From: Episyrphus balteatus
Taxonomy: Eukaryota > Arthropoda > Insecta > Diptera > Syrphidae
Length of the DNA: 64,000 nucleotides
Reading direction: 5' to 3'
NCBI RefSeq assembly: GCF_945859705.1
Contig: NC_079134.1
Location: 30,599,636 to 30,663,635 of the forward strand
The stretch's first letter is position 1; the number at the start of each line of letters is the position of its first letter. Under the pieces are notes generated by a model. It did not search any database. It was not told where the DNA came from and worked only from the letters and a program-made list of their open reading frames with translations. Shown here piece after piece: positions 1-10,308 of the stretch. Made by a program: the position numbers and the translations under genes.

Positions 1-330
1 TTAATTTTAATAATAGAATTCATAGTTTTATTTAGTTTCATAGTTCATAGTTTTATTAGTTAAAGTTTAAAATCATAATTCATAAATATATATGTAGTTG
101 CTACATATCTTTTAATAGGGTAAATAGGGGTAAAACAAAATTTAAAAACATTGGCTATTTTCTAAACGCGACAATGTAAAGAGTTGATATTTTTTTTTAA
201 TCAATAGATAAATTTATTGCAAGACTGACAATGGTATTGAAAAAATTCAAAAAAAAATTCAAAACCAAGCTATTAATGGTTTTCTAAAACCAAAACATTT
301 TTTGTAGCATTCAAAAAATCTCAAGCTTAT
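1..330. repeat. Dispersed AT-rich repeat fragment
   Basis: No gene is visible. The block around 112-330 (AATAGGGGTAAAACA, then TCTAAACGCGA, then a lysine-codon-like A-rich tract and TTCAAAAAATCTCAAGCTTAT) has a recognisable partner at about 19310-19720, with the same short blocks in the same order. This marks it as a member of an interspersed family rather than unique sequence. The family is not identified. Confidence 0.5.
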
Positions 331-925
331 ACAGGGTGCCCCAAAAGTAATGGATCAAACGAAGTATGCTGATAGGGGATCTTTAGTGCTCTCAGAATTT
401 TGTAACTTGTTCATCCCAAATCCTAACGGTTTGCGATTTAATGCAATTCTTGTGAAATTTCGAAAAATCCATATTTTGCAATAGTATTTTGCTTCCGGCT
501 GCCATTATTGATTTTTGTTTTTTACAATTCTTTTACTTAAACATTGACAAATAATTAGAAACAATTTATTAATCAAAATATTTTTTATTCCATACGCCAT
601 TTCGCTGCAAATTAAGTAACAGTTTCAAGTTTTATAAAAAATCAATTTTTAACTTTTATTTGAGAGCAACACCGCAAAAAAATTTCCATGGTGTGAGAAT
701 GGTTTATTATTTTAAAAAATTGCCCTGTAATTGTAGTTTTCAAAAATGTATAAAAGTTTCCAAAGTTGCAGTTCGATCGCAAAATATTACAATTTGAATT
801 CAACAAAACAGGGGTTTTCTGCTTTTTCAGAACAAAAAAACAAACAAAAATATACACATTTTCTCGAACTGTTATTTGTTTATTTTTCTTTGAACTAAAG
901 CCTCTATTAAAAAACTAATTTTTTA
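331..925 (+). repeat. Interspersed repeat, copy 1 of 3 (ACAGGGTGYCCC family)
   Basis: The sequence starts with ACAGGGTGCCCCAAAAGTAA and runs to about 925. It aligns by eye over more than 500 bp with the outer part of both arms of the foldback at 30855-31430 (opposite strand) and 37628-38150 (same strand). Homology with those copies begins sharply at ACAGGG, which suggests that this is a real element end. No open frame in it resembles a known protein, and the class is unknown. Confidence 0.65.
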
Positions 926-1400
926 TAAATAATTTTTTGGAAAAAAAGTTTTAAAATAAAATTGGTATGCCATTTTGTAGAAATCACTAATCAACATCTA
1001 AAAACAAAATTGCAAAAAAATTCAATGTCCCGTTTTCGAAAATTTGATTTTTCAAAAAAAAAAATTTCAAAATTTTTTTTTGAAAATAATTTTTCGAAAT
1101 TTTATTTTTGGCAATAAGTACTCTCGGAGATAATCGGATTTGAAAAAAAAACGGTTCTATGGCAGGTACCGTTAATAAAGATTAAAAAAAAAAAAATTTT
1201 TTTATTAGAAGATAGACCTTGTCTTTAAACTTACATTTGATCAAAATCGTTGGAGCCGTTTTTGAGCAATTTCAATTTTACTAAAATCGGCATATGACAA
1301 GTACCGTTAATTCCAGAAAACCCTCTGGAGAGTCCCCAAATAACGCTACATGCAAAGTTTGATATAAATCAGTCCATCCGTTTAGGCTGTAGCTTCGTTT

Positions 1401-1421
1401 ACAGACAGACAGACAGACAGA
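1401..1421. repeat. (ACAG)n microsatellite
   Basis: About five perfect ACAG units followed by ACGGACTTCCGG. Confidence 0.9.
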
Positions 1422-1833
1422 CGGACTTCCGGAACCCACTTTTTTGGCATTGTCTACCATCGTAATGTCATGGAAAAATGTTATCTCAACTTTTTTTTCT
1501 GTAGGAATGCATAACTTGATATATAGTACCTATATCGCAAGTAAAAAAGTCGTGGTTCCAATGATTTTGCATTCGATAACGTAAATGACATTGCACCTTA
1601 TAGCTGAAACAAAAAACAGTTGTAAAAGTCTTATCAAATCAAATCAAATCATTTGATGAACCCACCAATCAATAAGGAAAAACAGTTTGATCGAATAAAT
1701 GGAAAACTTTTCAATATTCAAATTCCATTCGTGATTATAGTCCAATCGGCGACCGTCGAGTTACTTAGCTCATAAAGTTAAAGGTTAAAATTAGTGTCAA
1801 ATTAAAGATAAGTTGATACTGAAAATAAAAAAA

Positions 1834-1878
1834 TAGGGTTGCCACTTCTAAAATGGAAACTTCCATGTGGCAACCCTA
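1834..1878. repeat. Short perfect hairpin, possible tiny MITE
   Basis: Perfect 12-bp arms, TAGGGTTGCCAC at 1834-1845 and GTGGCAACCCTA at 1867-1878, enclose a 21-nt loop. Similar GGCAACCC blocks recur at 58130-58160. The terminal TA on both sides would fit a TA target duplication, but an element this short is only a suggestion. Confidence 0.6.
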
Positions 1879-2700
1879 GTTTAAAGGAAAAATTGTCACA
1901 TAACTAATACATTCATATCTTTGTTGTTTAGATAGATACAAAATTTTTTGTAATTTCAAACGAAAGTCAAAATAGTAAAAAAAAAAAAATTAAAGTAATA
2001 TAAAGAACGTAACCCTACAAGTGTGGCTACCCCATCCAAATGAAAACAACACTGACAAAAATCTTCTTTGAACAAAACAGTATAACTTTTTATGCACTAG
2101 AAAGCTAAACCATACACCATATTTTAGATAATACTCTCTTCTATCTAAAAATGTCGGGTGCTACCTCGCAAATGCAGACAAGTACTCGGCAACCTTACTC
2201 AAATGCTAAAAAACGCAAAAATCACTCGTTTTTTGACCAAAGTGTAAAATATTTGATAGAGTTAATAATAATATTAATAATATTAGAAAACCAAAATAAT
2301 GGAATACATAATTAAAAAAAAAAAATTTTGGAATACAAAATAACTAGCTCTGACACGGCCTTAAACACTTTTCATATACCTACAAGTGTTTTAATACTTT
2401 CATTTATTTTGAATTTTCAAAGCTCTCCCTCTATAAATCATTATAAGGTTGTCTTAGAGCACAATTGAGATTTTTTATAACGTTATCAGTTCGTTAAGGA
2501 AAATTATTATTGTAAGTAGGTATAGAGTTTCTCTAGAGACCAAAAGTGATTTGTGATCTCAGGTCCTACCTTATCTTCATCTTCTGTCAGCCCCAAAAAG
2601 CCTACTTCTCATTAGTATACTAACTCACTTAATAATACTTTAAAAGTTAGAAATGTATATCAATTTGATACCAATCGCACCTCTCCAGGTATAAGTTCAA

Positions 2701-2719
2701 TCTCTCTCTCTCTCTCTCT
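2701..2719. repeat. (TC)n microsatellite
   Basis: Uninterrupted TC dinucleotide run of about 19 bp. Confidence 0.9.
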
Positions 2720-3419
2720 TTGTACCGTATCGTATTTTCGAAAATATCCGCAACGTTTATCACTGCAAGACTTATCGGTTGAAATTTATCATTGTCAAAG
2801 TAAAACCACCTCAAAACGGAAATCACCTGCCATTATCCGACAATAGTGCTCTTATTCATTGCTTCCTTAATTCAATTAACTTGTGAACTTTGGACATTTA
2901 TTAGATGTCAAGTGCCATAGGATAACAAAAACACACACACAGGCAAACAAGCAACATAAAGACCAAACACCAACACCACAAAGATATAGCTACTATAAAA
3001 TGTATATACACTCTTGGTGCTCTTTATCTATATAGAAAAGCCCGCACTCACTAACTCACAAAATATCCTACATTGTGTGAGAGAATATTTCCCTAATGCA
3101 ATGAAGAGGAAGTTATGCGCTCAATATAATCGGTTAATTGTGAAATTAACAATGAGTATCGTCATTACGCTTGATTTAATATCCAAGAGTTTGTATAGAG
3201 ACAAGGACTATAATATAATGCACGATATATGGACGATAGACATTTCTGATTTGTGATGCTATATTACTTGAACGATAGCATGGGTCACATCACAGTGGAG
3301 AAGTCTTTGTTACAAATAAGGAACGAATTTGATATGCAAATGAATAAATACAATTAAAGATAGTCTTTTCAAACAAGATGCAATTAATTATTGAGGAGAC
3401 TGATATTTAAATATAAAAC

Positions 3420-3780
3420 AGGCAACATGCAACACGCCACATGCCACTTGTCTGACACCTCTTTCCTCTCCCAATTGCAATATGTAACATAGTATGTACA
3501 ACATGCAACACGCCACTTGCCATACGCCACTTTCTACATGCAACATACAACACGCAAAACGCAACATGCACTTGTCACACATGTCGCAAATATCGCAAAT
3601 GTCGTACTTGCCGCACATGTCGCATAGATCACATTTGTTGTACATGTCGCACTTGTAGCACCTGTCGCACATGTCGCACTAGTCAGACATGTCAAACATG
3701 TCGCAAATATCGCACTTGTTACACATGTCACACATGTTGCAGTTGTCGTATTGCACATGTTGCACTTGTCGCACATTTTT
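3420..3780. repeat. Degenerate short-period minisatellite (ACATGTCGC-like)
   Basis: The left part repeats CATGCAACACGCCAC-type units. The right part repeats 9-bp units such as CATGTCGCA and AATATCGCA. Because the period is close to a multiple of three, two minus-strand frames look like Cys-rich or Thr-rich peptides. These are translations of the repeat and not evidence of a gene. Confidence 0.75.
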
Positions 3781-5582
3781 ACATTATTATAAAACCAAAA
3801 ATTTGGTTAAAGATTTATTTAAAAATAAAAAGAAAAATATGTTGAGAAAACAAAATGTTTTCAATTTAACCCCCGAATAAAATATTCCATTTTTTTTTTT
3901 TTTTTTTTTTTCATTCATGAAGTTGATGGAAAATTGCAAAACTATTTCTTGTGCTTTTGCATTTTATTACTTGAACAATGTAAAACTTTCATCACCATTC
4001 AAAGCAAGAGGGATTCTAAATCCTTCTTCAAAAAAATAATCCACACTCATACAAAAACAAATATAATTCAGGGAACAGAAAAAAAAAACCCATCTGGAAT
4101 TATCCTTTTCGATTCAAACGAATCCAATTTATCCGAGAGACCACATTTCTACCTCTTTCCTGTCTCGACTTTATGTTAACAACAAAATATAAGGGGTAAG
4201 AGTTGAAATGTTGTTTTATCCTTTTGTTATTGTTGTTTGTTTCTTTTTTCTTGTCTCTCCAACCTCGTAAGGGTGAAGGATCGGAATTTGCAAAAATTTC
4301 CCTATTTCCTTTGGGGCACGTTCCGGAAGGCTACCAAAAAAATAAGAAAAAAAAAAAAAACTTGAGAGTGCAATGCTTAAAATTATTTAGGTGTCACGTA
4401 TTTTCTCAAGAGTGGGCGACTTGAATCAAGGGTGATGAAGGAGTCAAGCCAGGATAGCTTCGGCTGACGAGAAAAATAGCTAAAATAAAATGTTACTAAA
4501 CAAAAAAATAAATAGAAAAAAAAAAAAATTGAAAACACAAAATAACCTCATAGACAATCGAATAAGAACGTAGAATATCCTTTCACGACAACCGGGTTAT
4601 TTGTTGTGAAGAGTTCGTTTGTTGCTCGTACCCGTTTATTTATATACATATTTTTTTTTGTGTTTTACCCAATTCAACTCCATCACCCACCAACCCCTTA
4701 CACAAAAAAGATACATTGAAGAAAAAAATTGCGAGAGAAGAAAAAAAACAACGTAGCTACATTTCAAGAAGGAAGTATAAATTTGAAAATTAGGATCTCT
4801 TCAGGATGAGTTTGATTACACTATGAAATCAGCAAAGAGAAAAAAAAATAAATTATATCCTTCTTTCATTTTGTTATGGTGAAGTCGAAAAAATGTATTT
4901 CTTTATAAATTCGTTTTTCATGGTGGAAAATACAAATAAGTAACAAAAAAAAATCCATTTCTTTTTGAAGAGAAAGATACAATTCAACATGACGACAGCG
5001 ACGCGCTTCTGATGATGTGAAAGGCGACAAAAAACCGAATTGACTCAAAGGAATGAAATGACATTGCAATTGAATAGAAAATAAAATTTTTTTTTACGAT
5101 AGATCTCCTTCAGCCTGTTAAACTTGACTAACGAAATCTTCAATTTTTATTTAAGTCTCAGAGCCTTCTCTCTTCTGTATAACATCAAGTCAGAAGTGGG
5201 AAAACCTATTTGAGAAAAAAAAAATATATAAAAACGAAAGAGGAACAGTTACGTTTTTAAGTGCCCATCATCTGGAGAATTACGAGCACTTAATTTAAAT
5301 TTGATGAGGTAATTTTTGTTTTTTAAGAGTTCCTTAAAACTGTTTTTAATGAGCATTTTATATTTGATTTCTTTTTTTTTTTTCAAATTGAATCAGAGAT
5401 TGGTGTGGTTATGGCAACAAGTTGCTTCAAGTTGAATACATTGCAAGTGTTGTTATATCACTTAAATTGCTTATACGATTCTTTAAAAGGCGTTGGACTT
5501 GTTGCATTTTGAAATGCATTTAAAAATACTGATTTTGTTTCATGTGTTGTACAATGAAAGTCTTAAATTAGATTGGATTTCC
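3781..5582. other. Intergenic, no gene seen
   Basis: AT-rich DNA with long T and A runs (for example 3890-3911). Open frames of 60-81 codons are present on both strands, but they lack recognisable motifs. Some stretches around 4130-4340 and 4560-4700 are less A/T-biased and could be regulatory, but nothing specific can be named. Confidence 0.45.
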
Positions 5583-8500
5583 GAAGTTCTCATACATTAT
5601 GAAGACTTTTTAATGAGTACTTTTTACTATATGAAGACTCACTTTTCACTTCCTGGAGTTCTCATACATTATGAAGGCTTTTTAATGAGGACGTTTTACT
5701 CCATGAAGGTACACTTTTCACTCCCTGAAGTCCTCATACATTATGAAGGCTTTTTAATGAGAACTTTTTACTCCATGAATTCACACTTTTCACTCCCTGA
5801 AGTCCTCATACATTATGAAGACTTTTTAATGAGGACTTTTTACTCCATAAAGGCACAATTTTCACTCCCTGAAGTCCTCATACATTATGAAGACTTTTTA
5901 ATGAGGACTTTTTACTCCATGAAGGTACACTTTTCACTCCCTGAAGTCCTCATACATTATGAAGGCTTTTTAATGAGGACTTTTTACTCCATGAATTCAC
6001 ACTTTTCACTCCCTGAAGTCTCATACATTATGAAGACTTTTTAATGAGTACTTTTTACTCCATGAAGGCTCACTTTTCACTCCCTTAAGTCCTCATACAT
6101 TATGAAGACTTTTTAATGAGGACTTTTTACTCCATGAAGGCACACTTTTCACTCCCTGAAGTCCTCATACATTATGAAGACTTTTTAATGAGGACTTTTT
6201 ACTCCATGAAGGTACACTTTTCACTCCCTGAAGTCCTCATACATTATGAAGACTTTTTAATGAGGACTTTTTGCTCCATGAAGGTATACTTTTCACTCCC
6301 TTAAGTCCTCATACATTATGAAGACTTTTTAATGAGGACTTTTTACTCCATGAAGGCACACTTTTCACTCCCTGAAGTCCTCATACATTATGAAGACTTT
6401 TTAATGAGGACTTTTTACTCCATGAAGGTACACTTTTCACTCCCTGAAGTCCTCATACATTATGAAGACTTTTTAATGAGGACTTTTTACTCCATGAAGG
6501 CACACTTTTCACTCCCTGAAGTCCTCATACATTATGAAGACTTTTTAATGAGGACTTTTTACTCCATGAAATCACACTTTTCACTCCCTGAAGTCCTCAT
6601 ACATTATGAAGACTTTTTAATGAGGACTTTTTACTCCATGAAGGTACACTTTTCACTCATTGAAGTCCTCATACATTATGAAGACTTTTTAATGAGGACT
6701 TTTTACTCCATGAAGGTACACTTTTCACTCCCTGAAGTCCTCATACATTATGAAGACTTTTTAATGAGGACTTTTTACTCCATGAAGGCACACTTTTCAC
6801 TCCCTGAAGTCCTCATACATTATGAAGACTTTTTAATGAGGACTTTTTACTCCATGAAGGCACACTTTTCACTCCCTTAAGTCCTCATACATTATGAAGG
6901 CTTTTTAATGAGGACTTTTTACTCCATGAAGGTACACTTTTCACTCCCTGAAGTCCTCATACATTATGAAGACTTTTTAATGAGGACTTTTTACTCCATG
7001 AAGGCACACTTTTCACTCCCTGAAGTCCTCATACATTATGAAGACTTTTTAATGAGGACTTTTTACTCTATGAAGGTACACTTTTCACTTCCTAAAGTTC
7101 TCATACATTATGAAGACTTTTTAATGAGGACTTTTTACTCTATGAAGGTACACTTTTCACTTCCTAAAGTTCTCATACATTATATGAAGATTTTTTAATG
7201 AGGACTTTTTACTCCATGAAGGCACACTTTTCACTCCCTGAAGTCCTCATACATTATGAAGACTTTTTAATGAGGACTTTTTACTCCATGAAGGTACACT
7301 TTTCACTCCCTGAAGTCCTCATACATTATGAAGACTTTTTAATGAGGACTTTTTACTCCATGAAGGCACACTTTTCACTCCCTGAAGTCCTCATACATTA
7401 TGAAGACTTTTTAATGAGGACTTTTTACTCTATGAAGGTACACTTTTCACTTCCTAAAGTCCTCATACATTATGAAGACTTTTTAATGAGGACTTTTTAC
7501 TCTATGAAGGTACACTTTTCACTTCCTAAAGTTCTCATACATTGAAGATTTTTTAATGAGGACTTTTTACTCCATGAAGGCACACTTTTCACTCCCTGAA
7601 GTCCTCATACATTATGAAGACTTTTTAATGAGGACTTTTTACTCTATGAAGGTACACTTTTCACTTCCTAAAGTTCTCATACATTATGAAGACTTTTTAA
7701 TGAGGACTTTTTACTCTATGAAGGTACACTTTTCACTTCCTAAAGTTCTCATACATTATATGAAGATTTTTTAATGAGGACTTTTTACTCCATGAAGGCA
7801 CACTTTTCACTCCCTGAAGTCCTCATACATTATGAAGACTTTTTAATGAGGACTTTTTACTCCATGAAGGTACACTTTTCACTCCCTGAAGTCCTCATAC
7901 ATTATGAAGACTTTTTAATGAGGACTTTTTACTCCATGAAGGCACACTTTTCACTCCCTGAAGTCCTCATACATTATGAAGACTTTTTAATGAGGACTTT
8001 TTACTCTATGAAGGTACACTTTTCACTTCCTAAAGTCCTCATACATTATGAAGACTTTTTAATGAGGACTTTTTACTCTATGAAGGTACACTTTTCACTT
8101 CCTAAAGTCCTCATACATTATGAAGACTTTTTAATGAGGACTTTTTACTCTATGAAGGTACACTTTTCACTTCCTAAAGTCCTCATACATTATGAAGACT
8201 TTTTAATGAGGACTTTTTACTCCATGAAGGTACACTTTTCACTCCCTGAAGTTCTCATACATTATGAAGACTTTTTATTTAGGACTTTTTACTCCATGAA
8301 GGTACACTTTTCACTCCCTGAAGTCCTCATACATTATGAAGACTTTTTAATGAGGACTTTTTACTCCATGAAGGCACACTTTTCACTCCCTGAAGTCCTC
8401 ATACATTATGAAGACTTTTTAATGAGGACTTTTTACTCCATGAAGGCACACTTTTCACTCCCTGAAGTCCTCATACATTATGAAGACTTTTTAATGAGGA

Positions 8501-10207
8501 CTTTTTACTCCATGAAGGCACACTTTTCACTCCCTGAAGTCCTCATACATTATGAAGACTTTTTAATGAGGACTTTTTACTCTATGAAGGTACACTTTTC
8601 ACTTCCTAAAGTCCTCATACATTATGAAGACTTTTTAATGAGGACTTTTTACTCTATGAAGGTACACTTTTCACTTCCTAAAGTTCTCATACATTATATG
8701 AAGATTTTTTAATGAGGACTTTTTACTCCATGAAGGCACACTTTTCACTCCCTGAAGTCCTCATACATTATGAAGACTTTTTAATGAGGACTTTTTACTC
8801 CATGAAGGTACACTTTTCACTCCCTGAAGTTCTCATACATTATGAAGACTTTTTAATTAGGACTTTTTACTCCATGAAGGTACACTTTTCACTCCCTGAA
8901 GTCCTCATACATTATGAAGACTTTTTAATGAGGACTTTTTACTCCATGAAGGCACACTTTTCACTCCCTGAAGTCCTCATACATTATGAAGACTTTTTAA
9001 TGAGGACTTTTTACTCCATGAAGGCACACTTTTCACTCCCTGAAGTCCTCATACATTATGAAGACTTTTTAATGAGGACTTTTTACTCCATGAAGGCACA
9101 CTTTTCACTCCCTGAAGTCCTCATACATTATGAAGACTTTTTAATGAGGACTTTTTACTCCATGAAGGCACACTTTTCACTCCCTGAAGTCCTCATACAT
9201 TATGAAGACTTTTTAATGAGGCCTTTTTACTCCATGAAGGTATACTTTTCACTTCCTGAAGTCCTCATACATTATGAAGACTTTTTAATGAGGACTTTTT
9301 ACTCCATGAAGGCACACTTTTCACTCCCTGAAGTCCTCATACATTATGAAGACTTTTTAATGAGGACTTTTTACTCTATGAAGGTACACTTTTCACTTCC
9401 TAAAGTCCTCATACATTATGAAGACTTTTTAATGAGGACTTTTTACTCCATGAAGGTACACTTTTCACTCCCTGAAGTCCTCATACATTATGAAGACTTT
9501 TTAATGAAGACTTTTTACTCCATGAAGGCACACTTTTCACTCCCTGAAGTCCTCATACATTATGAAGACTTTTTAATGAGGACTTTTTACTCCATGAAGG
9601 CACACTTTTCACTCCCTGAAGTCCTCATACATTATGAAGACTTTTTAATGAGGACTTTTTACTCCATGAAGGTACACTTTTCACTTCCTAAAGTTCTCAT
9701 ACATTATGAAGACTTTTTAATGAGGACTTTTTACTCCATGAAGGTACACTTTTCACTCCCTGAAGTCCTCATACATTATGAAGACTTTTTAATGAGGACT
9801 TTTTACTCCATGAAGGCACACTTTTCACTCCCTGAAGTCCTCATACATTATGAAGACTTTTTAATGAGGACTTTTTACTCTATGAAGGTACACTTTTCAC
9901 TTCCTAAAGTCCTCATACATTATGAAGACTTTTTAATGAGGACTTTTTACTCTATGAAGGTACACTTTTCACTTCCTAAAGTTCTCATACATTATGAAGA
10001 CTTTTTAATGAGGACTTTTTACTCTATGAAGGTACACTTTTCACTTCCTAAAGTTCTCATACATTATATGAAGATTTTTTAATGAGGACTTTTTACTCCA
10101 TGAAGGCACACTTTTCACTCCCTGAAGTCCTCATACATTATGAAGACTTTTTAATGAGGACTTTTTACTCCATGAAGGTACACTTTTCACTCCCTGAAGT
10201 CCTCATA
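5583..10207 (+). repeat. 72-bp satellite array, block 1 (about 64 units)
   Basis: Head-to-tail 72-bp units with the core GAAGTCCTCATACATTATGA, then a T5 tract, ATGAGGAC, ACTCCATGAAGG and CACTTTTCACTCCC. Unit variants are GCACAC or GTACAC after ATGAAGG, and CCCTGAAGTCC or TCCTAAAGTTC. A +2 variant (ATTATATGAAGA) recurs at about 7185, 7760, 8697 and 10068. Units at the left edge (5583-5760) are most diverged, as expected for an array homogenised by unequal exchange. Each unit contains the inverted pair AAGTCCTCAT / ATGAGGACTT. Since 72 is divisible by three, one frame stays open for up to 456 codons, but indels and in-frame stops between unit groups argue against coding. Confidence 0.95.
10195..10207 (+). 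repeat. Left copy of 13-bp target-site duplication
   Basis: TGAAGTCCTCATA ends the left satellite block and is repeated exactly at 13226-13238 at the restart of the satellite. The satellite phase does not simply continue across the insertion but restarts 13 bases back. That distinguishes a true target duplication from ordinary repeat periodicity. Confidence 0.85.
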
Positions 10208-10221
10208 GGTTAGGTTAGGTA
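10208..10221 (-). repeat. Retrotransposon 3' tail, TTAGG-like
   Basis: The plus strand reads GGTTAGGTTAGGTA, almost three copies of the pentamer TTAGG, at the extreme 3' end of the element. It looks like the insect telomere repeat, but its position at the junction with the target duplication shows that it is the element tail. Confidence 0.8.
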
Positions 10222-10308
10222 GTAGTGGCTGTCAGGCAAATTACCCGACACACTTAGACCCTTATGGATCCATTGTGATACCACAAAAGACTAGCAAGTT
10301 GGGACTCA

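Larger units (their letters stand above)
926..3419. other. Intergenic, no gene seen
   Basis: AT-rich non-coding DNA with several homopolymer tracts. Only short open frames occur (the longest is 80 codons at 3014-3256) and none has a recognisable domain or codon pattern. It contains the microsatellites and the hairpin listed separately. The stretch near 1200-1470 (a conserved-looking run ending in an ACAG microsatellite and a GGACTTCCGGAACC block) has the look of an old mobile-element remnant. Confidence 0.5.

Noticed and set aside
3388..3776. Cys-rich metallothionein-like peptides
   Set aside because: They arise from a degenerate 9-bp tandem repeat read in frame, with no start context, intron signal or unique termini.
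5493..10082. Long repetitive open frames that could look like a repeat-protein gene
   Set aside because: They are translations of the 72-bp satellite. The frame is open because 72 is a multiple of three. Groups of units are broken by +2 shifts and TAA stops, and there is no promoter, signal peptide or unique end.
10208..10221. Telomeric TTAGG repeats
   Set aside because: Fewer than three copies, located exactly at the retrotransposon 3' junction next to the target duplication. They are the element tail.
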